DNA from: Sinorhizobium meliloti
GTDB lineage: Bacteria; Pseudomonadota; Alphaproteobacteria; Rhizobiales; Rhizobiaceae
Reading direction: 5' to 3'
Length of the DNA stretch: 64,000 bases
NCBI RefSeq assembly: GCF_035610345.1
Contig: NZ_CP141214.1
Span: 186,001 to 250,000 of the forward strand
Made by a program: the position numbers and the translations under genes. The notes under the pieces are model-generated. The model was not told the origin of the DNA, did no database searches, and saw only the letters and a list, made by a program, of their open reading frames with translations. Positions 36,042 to 45,830 of this stretch are shown here, piece after piece; the first letter of the stretch is position 1; each line of letters opens with the position of its first letter.

Positions 36042-37553
36042 ATGATTGAACATCTGCTACTAGGCTTCTCGGCATTCGGTGATCCCATGGTATGGATCAG
36101 TCTCGTCTTTGGCGCCCTTGCCGGCTATCTCATCGGGGCGATTCCCGGTCTCGGCCCGAGCCTTGGTGTGGCGCTGCTCATCCCCTTCACCTACGGGTTG
36201 GACCCGGTCGTTTCGATCGTGGGACTGGTCGCGCTTTACGCCGCCGCCGAATATGGCGGCGCGATCACCGCCATCCTGATCAACTCCCCCGGAACGTCGG
36301 CGGCCGTCGCCACCGCCTGGGACGGCTATCCGCTGACGCAGCAGGGACGGGCAGGTGAAGCCCTGATGGTGTCAATCGTCGCTTCGGGCATTGGCATCTT
36401 CGTCAGCGCGCTGTTCCTGTTGTTCACGGCCGTTCCCCTGTCGGAGCTCGCACTCAGCTTCGGGCCCGGTGAGTATTTCGCGCTGGCGTTCGTCGGTCTC
36501 AGTCTGGTCGTCGGCCTCGCAGAGGGCCTGGTCGTGAAGGGCGCCGTCGCCATGGGCATCGGCCTCGCTCTGGCGACTGTTGGCCTTGACACGCAGACAG
36601 GCGTGCCGCGCTTCGCGGTCTCGACGGAGCTGTTCGAAGGTCTTCCGCTTGTGCCCGTGCTGCTCGGCCTCTATGCGCTGTCCGAAGTGCTGTTCATGGT
36701 GGAGGAAGGCGCCGCCGCCAAGGTCAAGAGCCCGCCTGTCGGCGGGTTCATGTCATGGAACTGGAAAGGGTTCTGGCCGCTCAACGGCGTCATCATGAGA
36801 AGCTCGGTGCTCGGCTACGTCATCGGCATCATCCCGGGTGCGGGCGCCTCGATAGCATCCTTCATCGCCTATGCGATGGCCAAGAGGACATCCAAGAATC
36901 CGGAGCTCTTCGGCAAGGGTTCGGTAGAGGGTGTCGCGGCTTCGGAGGCGGCAAACAACGCTGCCGTATCCGGCGCCATGGCGCCACTTCTTGCACTCGG
37001 CATTCCGGGATCGCCAACGACAGCGGTCATGATCGGCGCGTTGATGATCCAGGGCATTCAACCCGGCCCATTGCTGTTCAGCCGCAACCCGGAAATTCCC
37101 TATACCATTTTCGCGTCCCTCTGGATCGGCGTCCCCATCATGGTGTTCATCGGCCTCGCCGGTGCACGCGGCTGGGCACAGGTGGCCAACATTCCACGAC
37201 CGGCGATTGCCGCCATTGTCTCGGCGATCTGCCTTGTGGGCGCCTATTCGTCCGAGGGCACGATATTCCCCGTATACGTGATGACGGCCTTCGGCATCCT
37301 CGGCTACCTCCTGCGCAAGGTGCAGATTCCGCTCGCGCCGGTCATCCTCGCGCTCGTGCTGGGTGAAATGATGGAGACTAACTTCAGGAGGGCGCTGATC
37401 ACATCGCAGGGAAGCCTGGACATCTTCTACACCTCACCCGTCACCGTTGTTCTGTCGCTGACGGCGATACTCGCCTTCGTGCTGCCCGCAATCGGCTTTG
37501 TCCGGCGCCGGCGGCGGCCCGAGGCAGCCGCCGGCGAGGTGGCTTCCAGGTGA
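36042..37553 (+). CDS. tctA: Tripartite tricarboxylate transporter large membrane subunit TctA
   Basis: 503 residues with about twelve predicted membrane helices and the conserved glycine-rich signatures: GAIPGLGPSLGVALLIPFTYGL near residue 30, EYGGAITAILINSPGT near 68, and IIPGAGASIASFIAY near 265. It is the transport channel for a carboxylate delivered by TctC, driven by an ion gradient. A perfect hairpin follows the gene. Confidence 0.95.
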   Translation: MIEHLLLGFSAFGDPMVWISLVFGALAGYLIGAIPGLGPSLGVALLIPFTYGLDPVVSIVGLVALYAAAEYGGAITAILINSPGTSAAVATAWDGYPLTQQGRAGEALMVSIVASGIGIFVSALFLLFTAVPLSELALSFGPGEYFALAFVGLSLVVGLAEGLVVKGAVAMGIGLALATVGLDTQTGVPRFAVSTELFEGLPLVPVLLGLYALSEVLFMVEEGAAAKVKSPPVGGFMSWNWKGFWPLNGVIMRSSVLGYVIGIIPGAGASIASFIAYAMAKRTSKNPELFGKGSVEGVAASEAANNAAVSGAMAPLLALGIPGSPTTAVMIGALMIQGIQPGPLLFSRNPEIPYTIFASLWIGVPIMVFIGLAGARGWAQVANIPRPAIAAIVSAICLVGAYSSEGTIFPVYVMTAFGILGYLLRKVQIPLAPVILALVLGEMMETNFRRALITSQGSLDIFYTSPVTVVLSLTAILAFVLPAIGFVRRRRRPEAAAGEVASR

Positions 37554-37561
37554 AAACCGAT

Positions 37562-37592
37562 GTGGAGAGCCGAGCATCGGCCGGCTCTCCAC
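37562..37592 (+). terminator. Perfect 11-bp hairpin between tctA and tctC
   Basis: GTGGAGAGCCG (37562-37572) pairs exactly with CGGCTCTCCAC (37582-37592) around a nine-base loop, nine bases after the tctA stop. No U-run follows. Likely an mRNA-processing or attenuation element that lets tctC be expressed at a different level from the membrane subunits. Confidence 0.75.
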
Positions 37593-37728
37593 CGGCAGGT
37601 ACCAGACCAACGTTTACGTCTATCTGACCTGATCAAATCTCAGTTCAATCCGCTCGCGCAATGAGCACAATACAGACCGACCGGAGAGGAGCCGGGGGCC
37701 TTCATCTTCAATCTTTGGGAGGAATTTC

Positions 37729-38727
37729 ATGTCACTCAATCTGCTCAAAACGGTCCGGGCAAAAAGTGCCGCCGTGTGTATGACGATCACAGCCGCGCTT
37801 GTCGCCGCCCCCGCAGCCGCAGAGACAGCCTGGAAACCGTCCGGTCCGGTCAACGTCCTGATGCACACCAAGCCCGGCGGAACCGCGGATATCTTCATCC
37901 GCACGCTCGCGCAGTCGCTTGAGCCTCTGATTGGCCAAACCATCGTGGTGGTGAATGCACCTGGTGCCGGGGGAGCGACGCAAATGGCGCGTGTTGCCCA
38001 TGCTAAACCCGATGGCTTGACGCTCGGGATCAACACGATGAGCCACTTTACGAGCATGCTGACAAATCTGAAGGGGACGTTTTCCGTGGACGATTTCTCC
38101 TGGGTCGCATCGACCCAGGAAGATCCGATCATTTACTTCGCACGCGCGGACTCGGACATCAAGACGATTGGCGATCTGGTCGCCAAGGCCAAGGCGAACT
38201 CCGGTAAGATTAACATCGGCGGTTTCGGCCCCGTCGGATCGATGCAGCACCTGGGCACGTCGATGCTCGAAAAGGCAGCAGGCATCAAGCTCAACTGGGT
38301 CGGCTTCGACTCCACGCCCGACATTATGACGGCGTTGCTTGGGGGCCATGTCGATGTCGGCGTTTCCAACCTCGGCCCGACTGCGCCGTTCTTCGAATCC
38401 AAACGCATCATAGGTCTGGGCGTGCTGGGGGAGACGCGGCTTGAGGGTCTTCCGGACCTGCCGACCTTCGGCGAACAGGGCTTCGAGGTCGATACCAGCT
38501 GGGTGCAGGTTCGCGGCCTCTTTGGGCCGAAGGACATGCCGCTGGAACTGCAGCAACAGATCGCCGATGCCTTCCATGAAGCAATGAAGGCAAAGAGCTA
38601 TCAGGACTATGCCCGCAACACCGGCGTGGTCGACTCATGGATGGGCCCGAAAGAATACAATGCATTCGTTCGCAAGGTCAGCGACATGGCCGTGAAGCAA
38701 CTCCAGGCGGCCGGCCTCCTGCAGTAA
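37729..38727 (+). CDS. tctC: Tripartite tricarboxylate transporter substrate-binding protein TctC (Bug family)
   Basis: 332 residues with a Sec signal (about residues 1-28, ending AAPAAAE) and the Bug/TctC fold: PSGPVNVLMHTKPGGTADI, then VNAPGAGGATQMARV and the late DVGVSNL and PTFGEQGF motifs. It binds the carboxylate in the periplasm for TctAB. GGGAGGAATTTC precedes the ATG. Bug proteins bind varied organic acids, so the ligand is not certain. Confidence 0.93.
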   Translation: MSLNLLKTVRAKSAAVCMTITAALVAAPAAAETAWKPSGPVNVLMHTKPGGTADIFIRTLAQSLEPLIGQTIVVVNAPGAGGATQMARVAHAKPDGLTLGINTMSHFTSMLTNLKGTFSVDDFSWVASTQEDPIIYFARADSDIKTIGDLVAKAKANSGKINIGGFGPVGSMQHLGTSMLEKAAGIKLNWVGFDSTPDIMTALLGGHVDVGVSNLGPTAPFFESKRIIGLGVLGETRLEGLPDLPTFGEQGFEVDTSWVQVRGLFGPKDMPLELQQQIADAFHEAMKAKSYQDYARNTGVVDSWMGPKEYNAFVRKVSDMAVKQLQAAGLLQ

Positions 38728-38812
38728 CAGACAGGCCGTATGCTCGCAAAATGCCCGGTGGCCTTGTTAGGCGGCCGGGAGGGACGATACGAAAATGCCA
38801 ATAGGAGGGCCC

Positions 38813-40039
38813 ATGACGAAAGCGCTTGCCGGATTGCGTGTCATAGACACCACCCATGTTCTCGCAGGACCGTTCGCCAGTTACCAGATGGCGGTCCTCG
38901 GCGCAGAAGTCATCAAGATCGAAGACCCGTCCGATCCGGATCAGGCCCGTCTGCAGGGATCCGACCGGGCGTTGAGCAACGCAGGCATGGGAACCGCCTT
39001 CATGTCCCAGGCCTCCAACAAAAAGGCTGTGGCGCTTAACCTGAAGGTCGAAGGCGGGCGCGAGGCACTGAAGCGGTTGATCGAGACGGCAGATGTTTTC
39101 GTGGAGAATTACCGGCCCGGCGCATTCGAAAAGCTCGGACTTGGCTATGAGGACATGTGGGCGCTCAATCCGCGCCTCATCTATTGTTCCATCTCCGCAT
39201 TTGGATCCACGGGGCCCCGGCGCGAGCAGACGGGTTATGATTCCGTACTGCAGGCCTTTTCCGGCATGATGGCGATGACAGGCGATCAGGACAGCGATCC
39301 GCTGAAGTGCGGAGCACCAGTGGTCGACTATGCAACGGGAACAACCGCAGCCTACGCGATTACGGCGGCGCTTTTGCAGCGCGAGCGCAACGGCGGCAAG
39401 GGACAGTTCGTTGACGTCTCGATGCTGGACGTGGCACTGATGCTGTGCAGTCCCTCCGTCACCGGCTATCTCTGGAATGGCAGCCATCCCAAGGCCAAAG
39501 GCAATCGTTTTCCGTTTGCCACCATCGGTCTCTATCAAGCATCCGACGCAGACTTGATGATCGCCGCCTCCAACCTGGAGCAGCAACGCCGCCTGTGGAT
39601 CGCGCTTGGCCGGGAGGACCTGATCAAGATCAACAACGACCAACGTCTTGACGGCCATGCGGAGGAAGAACGCGCGCTCCGGCAGATCATCGTGACCATG
39701 CCGGCCGAATATTGGGAGAGCTTTTTCCGCGAGCGCCGCATTCCGGCAGCGCGAGTGCGCCACCTGAAGGAAGCACTTGCCGATCCGCAGATCGCGGCCA
39801 GGCCGGTATTGCACAAGCACGTTGCGCCCGGCAGCCCCGTGGATGGCCTTGTGGTGCCGGTCGCCGGCTTCACCATGTCGGATAGCGCCCCCGGCCTGAC
39901 CTTCCCGCCACAGGAAGTGGGGGCACAGACCGAGGACCTTTTGCGGGAGCTCGGTTTCGATAGTGCTGCTCTCGAGAAGCTTCTCGCCGAAAACGGCGCC
40001 TCCTTGGCCTACAGCCAGATGAAAGCGGCAGTCGAATGA
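38813..40039 (+). CDS. CaiB/BaiF class III CoA-transferase
   Basis: 408 residues from ATG 38813, which has AGGAGGG immediately upstream. The family start KALAGLRVIDTTHVLAGPFASYQMA is present, with the catalytic Asp in VVDYATGTTAAYAI near residue 172. Class III transferases move CoA between carboxylates; here it probably activates the acid imported by TctABC. Its stop overlaps the start of the MmgE/PrpD gene by four bases. Confidence 0.93.
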   Translation: MTKALAGLRVIDTTHVLAGPFASYQMAVLGAEVIKIEDPSDPDQARLQGSDRALSNAGMGTAFMSQASNKKAVALNLKVEGGREALKRLIETADVFVENYRPGAFEKLGLGYEDMWALNPRLIYCSISAFGSTGPRREQTGYDSVLQAFSGMMAMTGDQDSDPLKCGAPVVDYATGTTAAYAITAALLQRERNGGKGQFVDVSMLDVALMLCSPSVTGYLWNGSHPKAKGNRFPFATIGLYQASDADLMIAASNLEQQRRLWIALGREDLIKINNDQRLDGHAEEERALRQIIVTMPAEYWESFFRERRIPAARVRHLKEALADPQIAARPVLHKHVAPGSPVDGLVVPVAGFTMSDSAPGLTFPPQEVGAQTEDLLRELGFDSAALEKLLAENGASLAYSQMKAAVE

Positions 40040-41388
40040 TCAACCCGCTTTCGATATTGGCCGGGGCTGCCGAGGACTGGCGCGAGCGCCCACTCGAGGG
40101 TGAGGTCCGCTGGGCGGCGCGGCGCGCCGTGCTGGACTGGTTCGCCACGATGCTGCCCGGTTGCATCCGACAGCCGGCGACGCTGCTTGCGCCCGCGATG
40201 AAGGAGGTGGCGGGGAGCGGCAGTGCCTGGTGCTATGTGGATGCACGGACCTGCAGTCCGCGCCGGGCGGCGCTTCTCAACGCGGTCGCCAGCCACACGG
40301 TCGAGTTCGACGACATCTTCAAGGATGGCGGCTATCATCCCGGCAGTCCGACGATCGCGGCCGCCCTTGCCCTTGCCCAGCATCTCGGCTCGACCCTCGA
40401 TGACCTGCACCGGGCGATCATTGCCGGTTACGAAGTCGGTTGCCGCATTTCTCTCGCCATACAACCCAGCCACTATGCCTTCTGGCACACGACCTCGACG
40501 GTCGGGACGATCGGCGCGTCGGTCGCAGGAGCGATGCTGCTCGGCGGTGACCGACGCGGCATCGGCAACGCTATCGCGCTTGCCACCAGTTTCGCGGGCG
40601 GGCACCAGCAGAACCTCCAGGGCAAGGGCATGGCGAAGGCGCTCCATCCGGGGCACGCGGCAGATGCTGGGCTCATGGCGGCAATGGCAGCCGTGGCCGG
40701 GGTGACCGCGTCCGCGGATAGCCTGCATGCAGAAAACGGCTTTGCCGCTGCCACGAGCGATACGGCCGGCAACTGGGGGAATGCCCTTGAGGGTCTCGGC
40801 ACGTGGACGCCGATCACCCGCATGACTGTAAAGGCGCATGGCTGCTGCGGTCACATCTTCCCCGCGCTCGACGCCATCGGCCTCATGCGCAACGCACACG
40901 GATTTGGCCCCGCCGACATCGAGCGGATCGCGGTGTTCGGCTATCGCGCCACACAAACGATGTGCAACAGGCCAGATCCCGTCTCGGCCCAGGACGGGCG
41001 TTTCAGCCTTCAATACTGCCTCGCCGCGGACTTGGTTCTGGGAGGCGTCCGGCTTTCGGCCTTTGAGCCTGACGCAATGGCACGGCCGGACATCCGCGAC
41101 TTGATGGGGAGGATCGAGCTCTGCGAGGATCCCTCTCTTTCAATGGATTATCCCGGCCGCCGTCAGGCGCGCCTGCGTGTTTACCTGCGCGATGGCCGCA
41201 TGCTCGAACATTTTCAGAAGACGCGACGAGGGGATCCGGAAGACCCGCTCGACGATGCCGATCTCGTTGCGAAATTCCACGAGCTCTCTGCCGGAGTCAT
41301 CGCAAAGCGGGAAGCGGAGAGCGCCGTCGCGGCAATTCTCTACGGCGATGGCTTGCCGGGAAAACTGACATTAGCGGCGCCGCGTTAG
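40036..41388 (+). CDS. MmgE/PrpD family protein
   Basis: 450 residues with the family signature VEFDDIFKDGGYHPGS near residue 92 and a second conserved stretch GQFQN-equivalent (GGHQQNLQGKGMAKALHPGHAA) near residue 190. The family includes 2-methylcitrate dehydratase PrpD and cis-aconitate decarboxylase. Here it would dehydrate, rehydrate or decarboxylate a branched di- or tricarboxylate intermediate. The exact reaction cannot be set from sequence. Translationally coupled to the CoA-transferase gene. Confidence 0.92.
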   Translation: MINPLSILAGAAEDWRERPLEGEVRWAARRAVLDWFATMLPGCIRQPATLLAPAMKEVAGSGSAWCYVDARTCSPRRAALLNAVASHTVEFDDIFKDGGYHPGSPTIAAALALAQHLGSTLDDLHRAIIAGYEVGCRISLAIQPSHYAFWHTTSTVGTIGASVAGAMLLGGDRRGIGNAIALATSFAGGHQQNLQGKGMAKALHPGHAADAGLMAAMAAVAGVTASADSLHAENGFAAATSDTAGNWGNALEGLGTWTPITRMTVKAHGCCGHIFPALDAIGLMRNAHGFGPADIERIAVFGYRATQTMCNRPDPVSAQDGRFSLQYCLAADLVLGGVRLSAFEPDAMARPDIRDLMGRIELCEDPSLSMDYPGRRQARLRVYLRDGRMLEHFQKTRRGDPEDPLDDADLVAKFHELSAGVIAKREAESAVAAILYGDGLPGKLTLAAPR

Positions 41389-41532
41389 GTGCGGTGCCTG
41401 AAACGAGGTGGGCGGACTGGCCGAACGGTCGGTGCCCGCCAGCAACTGAGAAGACATTCACGCATCCAGCCACAGTGAAACATGGCGCTGGCCGTCTGCA
41501 AGGCTTGCGAAGGGACAGAAGGAACGAGATCC

Positions 41533-42333
41533 ATGACAATCAGTATTCGGGAACACGAATTCATCGCGCTATCGCACAAGAACGGCATAGCGACTGTAGC
41601 ATTGAATCGCCCGGACGTTCGCAACGCGGTAAACGACCAGATGCGCTCGCAGTTGATCGACGTGTTCGAGCACCTGGCTGCCGACAGCTCCGTGCGCGCG
41701 GTCATCCTGACCGGGGCGGGTAAAGGCTTCTGCTCCGGCGGAGACGTTTCGGGGATGCGCGCGCGGCTGGATGCCGCACCCGGCGATGTTGCGTTCAATG
41801 GCTGGACCCGTCAGCGAAGCACGCACAGGGGAGTTGCGGTTATTCATGGCATAACGAAGCCGGTGATCGCCGCCGTCAATGGAGCGGCATTTGGTCTTGG
41901 CCTCGACATGGCGCTCGCCTGCGATTTCATCATTGCGGCGGAAGGCGCGAAGATGTCTATGAGCTTCATCAAGCGCGGTCTCGTTTCCGACGGCGGCGGC
42001 ATGTATTTCCTTCCGCGCCGGGTCGGACTTTCCCGTGCCAAGGAGCTGATCCTGACCGCAAGGGTCGTCGAAACCGGAGAAGCTCTCCAGATCGGCATGA
42101 TAGATCGCGTCGCTGCGCCGGAAAAGCTGCTCGATGAAGCACAGACCTGGGCGGAACAACTGAGCTTTGGCTCCCCGGCCGCCGTCGCGCTGACCAAGTC
42201 CATCCTGGACAGGTCATTCGAAAGCTCGGACGAGGCCATTTTCGCGCTTGGGCGCGAGGCGCAGGCAATCTGCTATACGACCGCCGAGCATCGTGCATCG
42301 GTTGAAGCATTCCTTAACAAGACGAACGGGTAA
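41533..42333 (+). CDS. Crotonase / enoyl-CoA hydratase-isomerase family protein
   Basis: 266 residues from the ATG after AGGAACGAGATCC. Oxyanion-hole elements are GKGFCSGGDVSGM (about residue 65-77) and NGAAFGLGLDMALACDF (about 117-133), with the usual MSMSFIKRGLVSDGGG segment. It has the acidic-residue variant SDGGG rather than the two-Glu hydratase pattern, so isomerase, hydrolase or hydratase activity all remain possible. Part of the same operon as the CoA-transferase. Confidence 0.9.
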   Translation: MTISIREHEFIALSHKNGIATVALNRPDVRNAVNDQMRSQLIDVFEHLAADSSVRAVILTGAGKGFCSGGDVSGMRARLDAAPGDVAFNGWTRQRSTHRGVAVIHGITKPVIAAVNGAAFGLGLDMALACDFIIAAEGAKMSMSFIKRGLVSDGGGMYFLPRRVGLSRAKELILTARVVETGEALQIGMIDRVAAPEKLLDEAQTWAEQLSFGSPAAVALTKSILDRSFESSDEAIFALGREAQAICYTTAEHRASVEAFLNKTNG

Positions 42334-42343
42334 GGTGGACGCT

Positions 42344-44410
42344 ATGACATTCATAAAGGCGCTCCTGAACCCCGCCAGCGTCGTCGTCATTGGCGCATCG
42401 TCCGATCCCACTAAACTGACCGGCCGGCCGATCGCCTATCTCCAGCAACACAAATATCAGGGACGGATCTATCCGATCAATCCGCGCTCCGACGCGATCG
42501 GTGACCTGAAGTGCTACGCCGATGCGCGCACTCTTCCGGAGGCACCGGATCTCGGCCTCGTGCTCGTCGGCGCAAACCGGGTGATCGAGTCCGTTCGCGA
42601 GCTGGCGGCGGCAGGCACGAAGGCGGCCATCGTTCTCGCCAGCGGCTTCGGCGAAGCCGGCGCAGAAGGGCAGCGCCTGCAGGCGCAGTTGCGCGAGGCT
42701 GCCGGGCCGATGCGCATTCTCGGCCCCAACACCATCGGTCTGGTAAACCTGAGCGACGGCATCATGCTGACGGCCAGCGGTGCCATGGAGATGAAGGATT
42801 TTCGGGCCGGCGGCATTGCGCTGCTGTCGCAGAGCGGCGGTATCCTGGGTTCGCTCCTGTCCCGCGGCGTTGGCCGAGGCATCGGCTTTTCCAAGCTCAT
42901 CGCAACAGGCAATGAGGCCGACATCGAAGTCGCTGACCTGCTCGAGGCCATGGCGGATGATCCGGCCACCACGGCCGTCGCCCTCTATCTCGAGACCGTG
43001 CGCAACGTTGAAAAATTCCGCCAGGCGGCCACAAGGGTGATCGCAGCCGGAAAGCCCATCGTCGCCTATAAGGTCGGTCGATCGGAGACGGGGGCGCAGT
43101 CCGCGGTTTCACATACGGGTGCGCTGGCGGGTGCGGACACGGTCTATAACGCGCTGTTCAAGCAACTCGGCATCATTCGTGCCCAGACCTTTGCCGATCT
43201 TCTGGATATTCCCGCGGCGCTTGCACAGGGACGTGTTCTTGCCGGCCGACGGATAGCCATCGTTACTTCGACCGGTGGTGCTGCAACCATCGTCGCCGAC
43301 AATGTCGGCCTTGCCGGCCTTGAAATGCCGAGCCCGGATCCGGAGACGGCGCAGAAGCTGCTGGCGCTGGACCTGAAGGAGGCGGTCCTCGACCGCAATC
43401 CAATCGACGTGACTCTGGCTGGCCTGCGGCCCGACTTATTCCGGGCCATCCTGAAGATTCTTGCCGAAAGTCCGAGCTACGATGCCATCGTGGTCGTCGT
43501 CGGTTCATCCTCCATAGGCCAGCCGGATGTTGTTGCGCGTCCGCTGCTCGATTCGATGGGCATCAGCAACAAGCCGGTCATGGCGTATGTCAGCCCCGAA
43601 GCACCAGGGATCATTCAACATCTGAACGCCAGCGGCATACCCGCCTATGCGGCCCCGGAGAGCTGCGCAGCGGCTCTGAAGGCGCTCCAGCAGCGTCCAG
43701 ATCCGCACGCCTTCGAAGATCGGGCAAAACCGGTGGTCGATATTTCGGATCTGCCCACGGGCGCACTGAACGAGGCGCATGCAAAACGTCTCTGCGCGCA
43801 ATTCGGCCTGCCGATCACAAGGGAAGTGATAGCAACGACGCCGTCAGAGGCCGCAAGCCAGGCGGCCGATTTCGGCGGACCTGTTGTCATCAAGATTCTC
43901 TCGAAGGAAATCCTGCACAAGTCGGAAGTCGGTGGTGTCATTGTCGGTGTTGCTCCGGGCGACGTCGAGGCGACGTGTGAGCGGATGTTGATCAGGGTGA
44001 AGGCCGCGACCCCGGCAAGGGTCGACGGCTTTTTGATTCAGGAACTCGTCAAAGGCGGCATCGAATTCATTCTCGGCTACAAACGCGATCCACAGCTCGG
44101 TCCCGGAATATTGCTGGGCGCCGGCGGAGTGCAGACCGAGCTTTATCAGGACGTGGCGATGCGCCTCCTGCCCGTGACGCGTGACGAGGTAAGGGAGATG
44201 ATCGGCGAACTGAAGTGCTCGGTACTGCTGGACGGGTTCCGCAGCAGTCCGGTCGCCGACACGGAGGCTCTGATCGAAGCGGTGCTTTCTTTCGCCGATA
44301 TGGTCTCAGCCCTGGACAGCCGGTTGGAAGAAGCCGAAATCAATCCGATCTTCGTCCTTCCGAAAGGTGATGGCGTCCGCGCCGGAGACGCCCTCGCGGT
44401 GCTTCGGTAG
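42344..44410 (+). CDS. Acyl-CoA synthetase (NDP-forming) / acetate-CoA ligase family, fused alpha-beta
   Basis: 688 residues from ATG 42344. N-terminal CoA-binding domain (NPASVVVIGASSDPTKLTG), a succinyl-CoA-ligase-like middle with the phospho-His motif SHTGALAGAD, and a C-terminal ATP-grasp domain. Converts a carboxylate, CoA and ATP to an acyl-CoA, or makes ATP in the reverse direction. The presence of both this and a CoA-transferase suggests two activation or release steps. An in-frame extension upstream to 42248 is a shadow of the crotonase gene. Confidence 0.93.
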   Translation: MTFIKALLNPASVVVIGASSDPTKLTGRPIAYLQQHKYQGRIYPINPRSDAIGDLKCYADARTLPEAPDLGLVLVGANRVIESVRELAAAGTKAAIVLASGFGEAGAEGQRLQAQLREAAGPMRILGPNTIGLVNLSDGIMLTASGAMEMKDFRAGGIALLSQSGGILGSLLSRGVGRGIGFSKLIATGNEADIEVADLLEAMADDPATTAVALYLETVRNVEKFRQAATRVIAAGKPIVAYKVGRSETGAQSAVSHTGALAGADTVYNALFKQLGIIRAQTFADLLDIPAALAQGRVLAGRRIAIVTSTGGAATIVADNVGLAGLEMPSPDPETAQKLLALDLKEAVLDRNPIDVTLAGLRPDLFRAILKILAESPSYDAIVVVVGSSSIGQPDVVARPLLDSMGISNKPVMAYVSPEAPGIIQHLNASGIPAYAAPESCAAALKALQQRPDPHAFEDRAKPVVDISDLPTGALNEAHAKRLCAQFGLPITREVIATTPSEAASQAADFGGPVVIKILSKEILHKSEVGGVIVGVAPGDVEATCERMLIRVKAATPARVDGFLIQELVKGGIEFILGYKRDPQLGPGILLGAGGVQTELYQDVAMRLLPVTRDEVREMIGELKCSVLLDGFRSSPVADTEALIEAVLSFADMVSALDSRLEEAEINPIFVLPKGDGVRAGDALAVLR

Positions 44411-44500
44411 CTCCGGTACTGACTCTGGCGCCCGGCGCGATCGGGTCGAGCCAGTGGCGTCCACTTCCCACGCTCACCGTCATTTTGGAGGCGCTCAGCG

Positions 44501-45703
44501 ATGTCCAATGTCTATCTCTGCGACTATATCCGCACCCCAATCGGCCGTTTTGGGGGAACGCTCGCTTCCATCCGGGCTGACGATCTCGGCGCGGTGGTGC
44601 TGAAAGCGCTTATGGCCCGCCATTCCTCTCTAGATTGGCAGGCGGTGGACGAGGTTGTCTTCGGTTGCGCCAATCAGGCAGGCGAGGACAACCGCAATGT
44701 CGCGCGCATGTCCTTGCTTCTGGCCGGATTGCCGGTGGACGTACCGGGAACGACGATCAACAGGCTCTGTGGCTCCGGGATGGACGCGATCATCGCCAGC
44801 GCACGCGCTATCAAGGCCGGAGAGGCTGATCTGATCATCGCGGGCGGCGTCGAAAGCATGAGCCGTGCCCCGTTTGTCGTACCGAAGGCCGAATCCCCTT
44901 TCAGCCGCACTGCGTCGATCGAGGACACGACCATCGGCTGGCGATTGATCAATCCGCTGATGAAGGCACAATATGGCGTGGATTCAATGCCGGAGACGGC
45001 CGAGAATGTGGCGGAGGCTTTCGGAGTTTCGAGGGCGGATCAGGACGCATTCGCGTATCGCTCGCAGAAAAAGGCAGCAGCCGCGCAGGCCAATGGCCGC
45101 TTTTCAGAGGAGATCGTGCCCGTCGAGATTCCTCAGCGGAAAGGCCCCCCCGTCCTGTTCAGCCAGGATGAACATCCGCGCCCGACAACACTCGATGCCT
45201 TGGCCGGTTTGAAGGCTCCATTCCGGCAGGGTGGCAGCGTAACGGCGGGCAATGCCAGCGGCGTGAATGACGGCGCGGCTGTGGTGGTCCTTGCCGGTGA
45301 GCAGGCGGTGAAACAGCACGGCCTGACGCCGATCGCGCGTATTCTGGGCGGGGCTACCGCGGGTGTCGCGCCCCGTATCATGGGCATCGGACCGGTGCCA
45401 GCTTGCAGGAAGCTGATGGCGCGTCTGAAGCTTGAGCATGACGTCTTCGACGTCATCGAACTGAACGAAGCCTTTGCAAGCCAGGGCCTTGCCTGTCTGC
45501 GCGAACTTGGCGTCGCTGACGACGACCCGCGTGTCAATCCGAACGGAGGCGCTATCGCCCTTGGCCATCCGCTCGGTATGTCCGGCGTGCGAATAGCCGG
45601 AACGGCGGCTCTCGAGCTCGTAAAGACCAAGGGGCAATATGCTGCGGCGACCATGTGCATTGGCGTAGGGCAGGGAATTGCGATCGGGATGGCACGGGCA
45701 TGA
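44501..45703 (+). CDS. Thiolase (acetyl-CoA C-acyltransferase)
   Basis: 400 residues with active-site Cys90 (NRLCGSGMDAI), His in GGAIALGHPLGMSG and the second Cys in the late CIGVGQG motif, so all three catalytic elements are present. The NRLCGSGMDA and late-GHP context resembles the PcaF/beta-ketoadipyl-CoA thiolase branch as well as fatty-acid thiolases. It would cleave the 3-oxoacyl-CoA produced by the FadB-like fusion. TTTGGAGGCGC lies upstream. Followed by a terminator-like hairpin. Confidence 0.93.
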   Translation: MSNVYLCDYIRTPIGRFGGTLASIRADDLGAVVLKALMARHSSLDWQAVDEVVFGCANQAGEDNRNVARMSLLLAGLPVDVPGTTINRLCGSGMDAIIASARAIKAGEADLIIAGGVESMSRAPFVVPKAESPFSRTASIEDTTIGWRLINPLMKAQYGVDSMPETAENVAEAFGVSRADQDAFAYRSQKKAAAAQANGRFSEEIVPVEIPQRKGPPVLFSQDEHPRPTTLDALAGLKAPFRQGGSVTAGNASGVNDGAAVVVLAGEQAVKQHGLTPIARILGGATAGVAPRIMGIGPVPACRKLMARLKLEHDVFDVIELNEAFASQGLACLRELGVADDDPRVNPNGGAIALGHPLGMSGVRIAGTAALELVKTKGQYAAATMCIGVGQGIAIGMARA

Positions 45704-45707
45704 GAGC

Positions 45708-45736
45708 GCCGGGCCGGGGTTCGTCGGCCCGGCTTT
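45708..45736 (+). terminator. Rho-independent terminator candidate after the thiolase gene
   Basis: GCCGGGCCG (45708-45716) pairs with CGGCCCGGC (45725-45733) around an eight-base loop and is followed by TTT. A GC-rich stem just after the thiolase stop marks the likely end of the tctB-to-thiolase operon. Confidence 0.65.
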
Positions 45737-45830
45737 GAAATACTGTGCTTCATCATCGTCGCGACAAAAAGCGCTTGCTGAGCGGTTCGGATCGATTTGC
45801 GCGCCGGAGACAATGCCGTATGAGTAAATC

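Noticed and set aside
38678..39820. Minus-strand frame of 380 codons opposite the CoA-transferase gene
   Set aside because: Shadow frame; the plus-strand CaiB/BaiF protein has a strong ribosome-binding site and family motifs.
40009..41013. Minus-strand frame of 334 codons opposite the MmgE/PrpD gene
   Set aside because: Shadow frame with no family resemblance.
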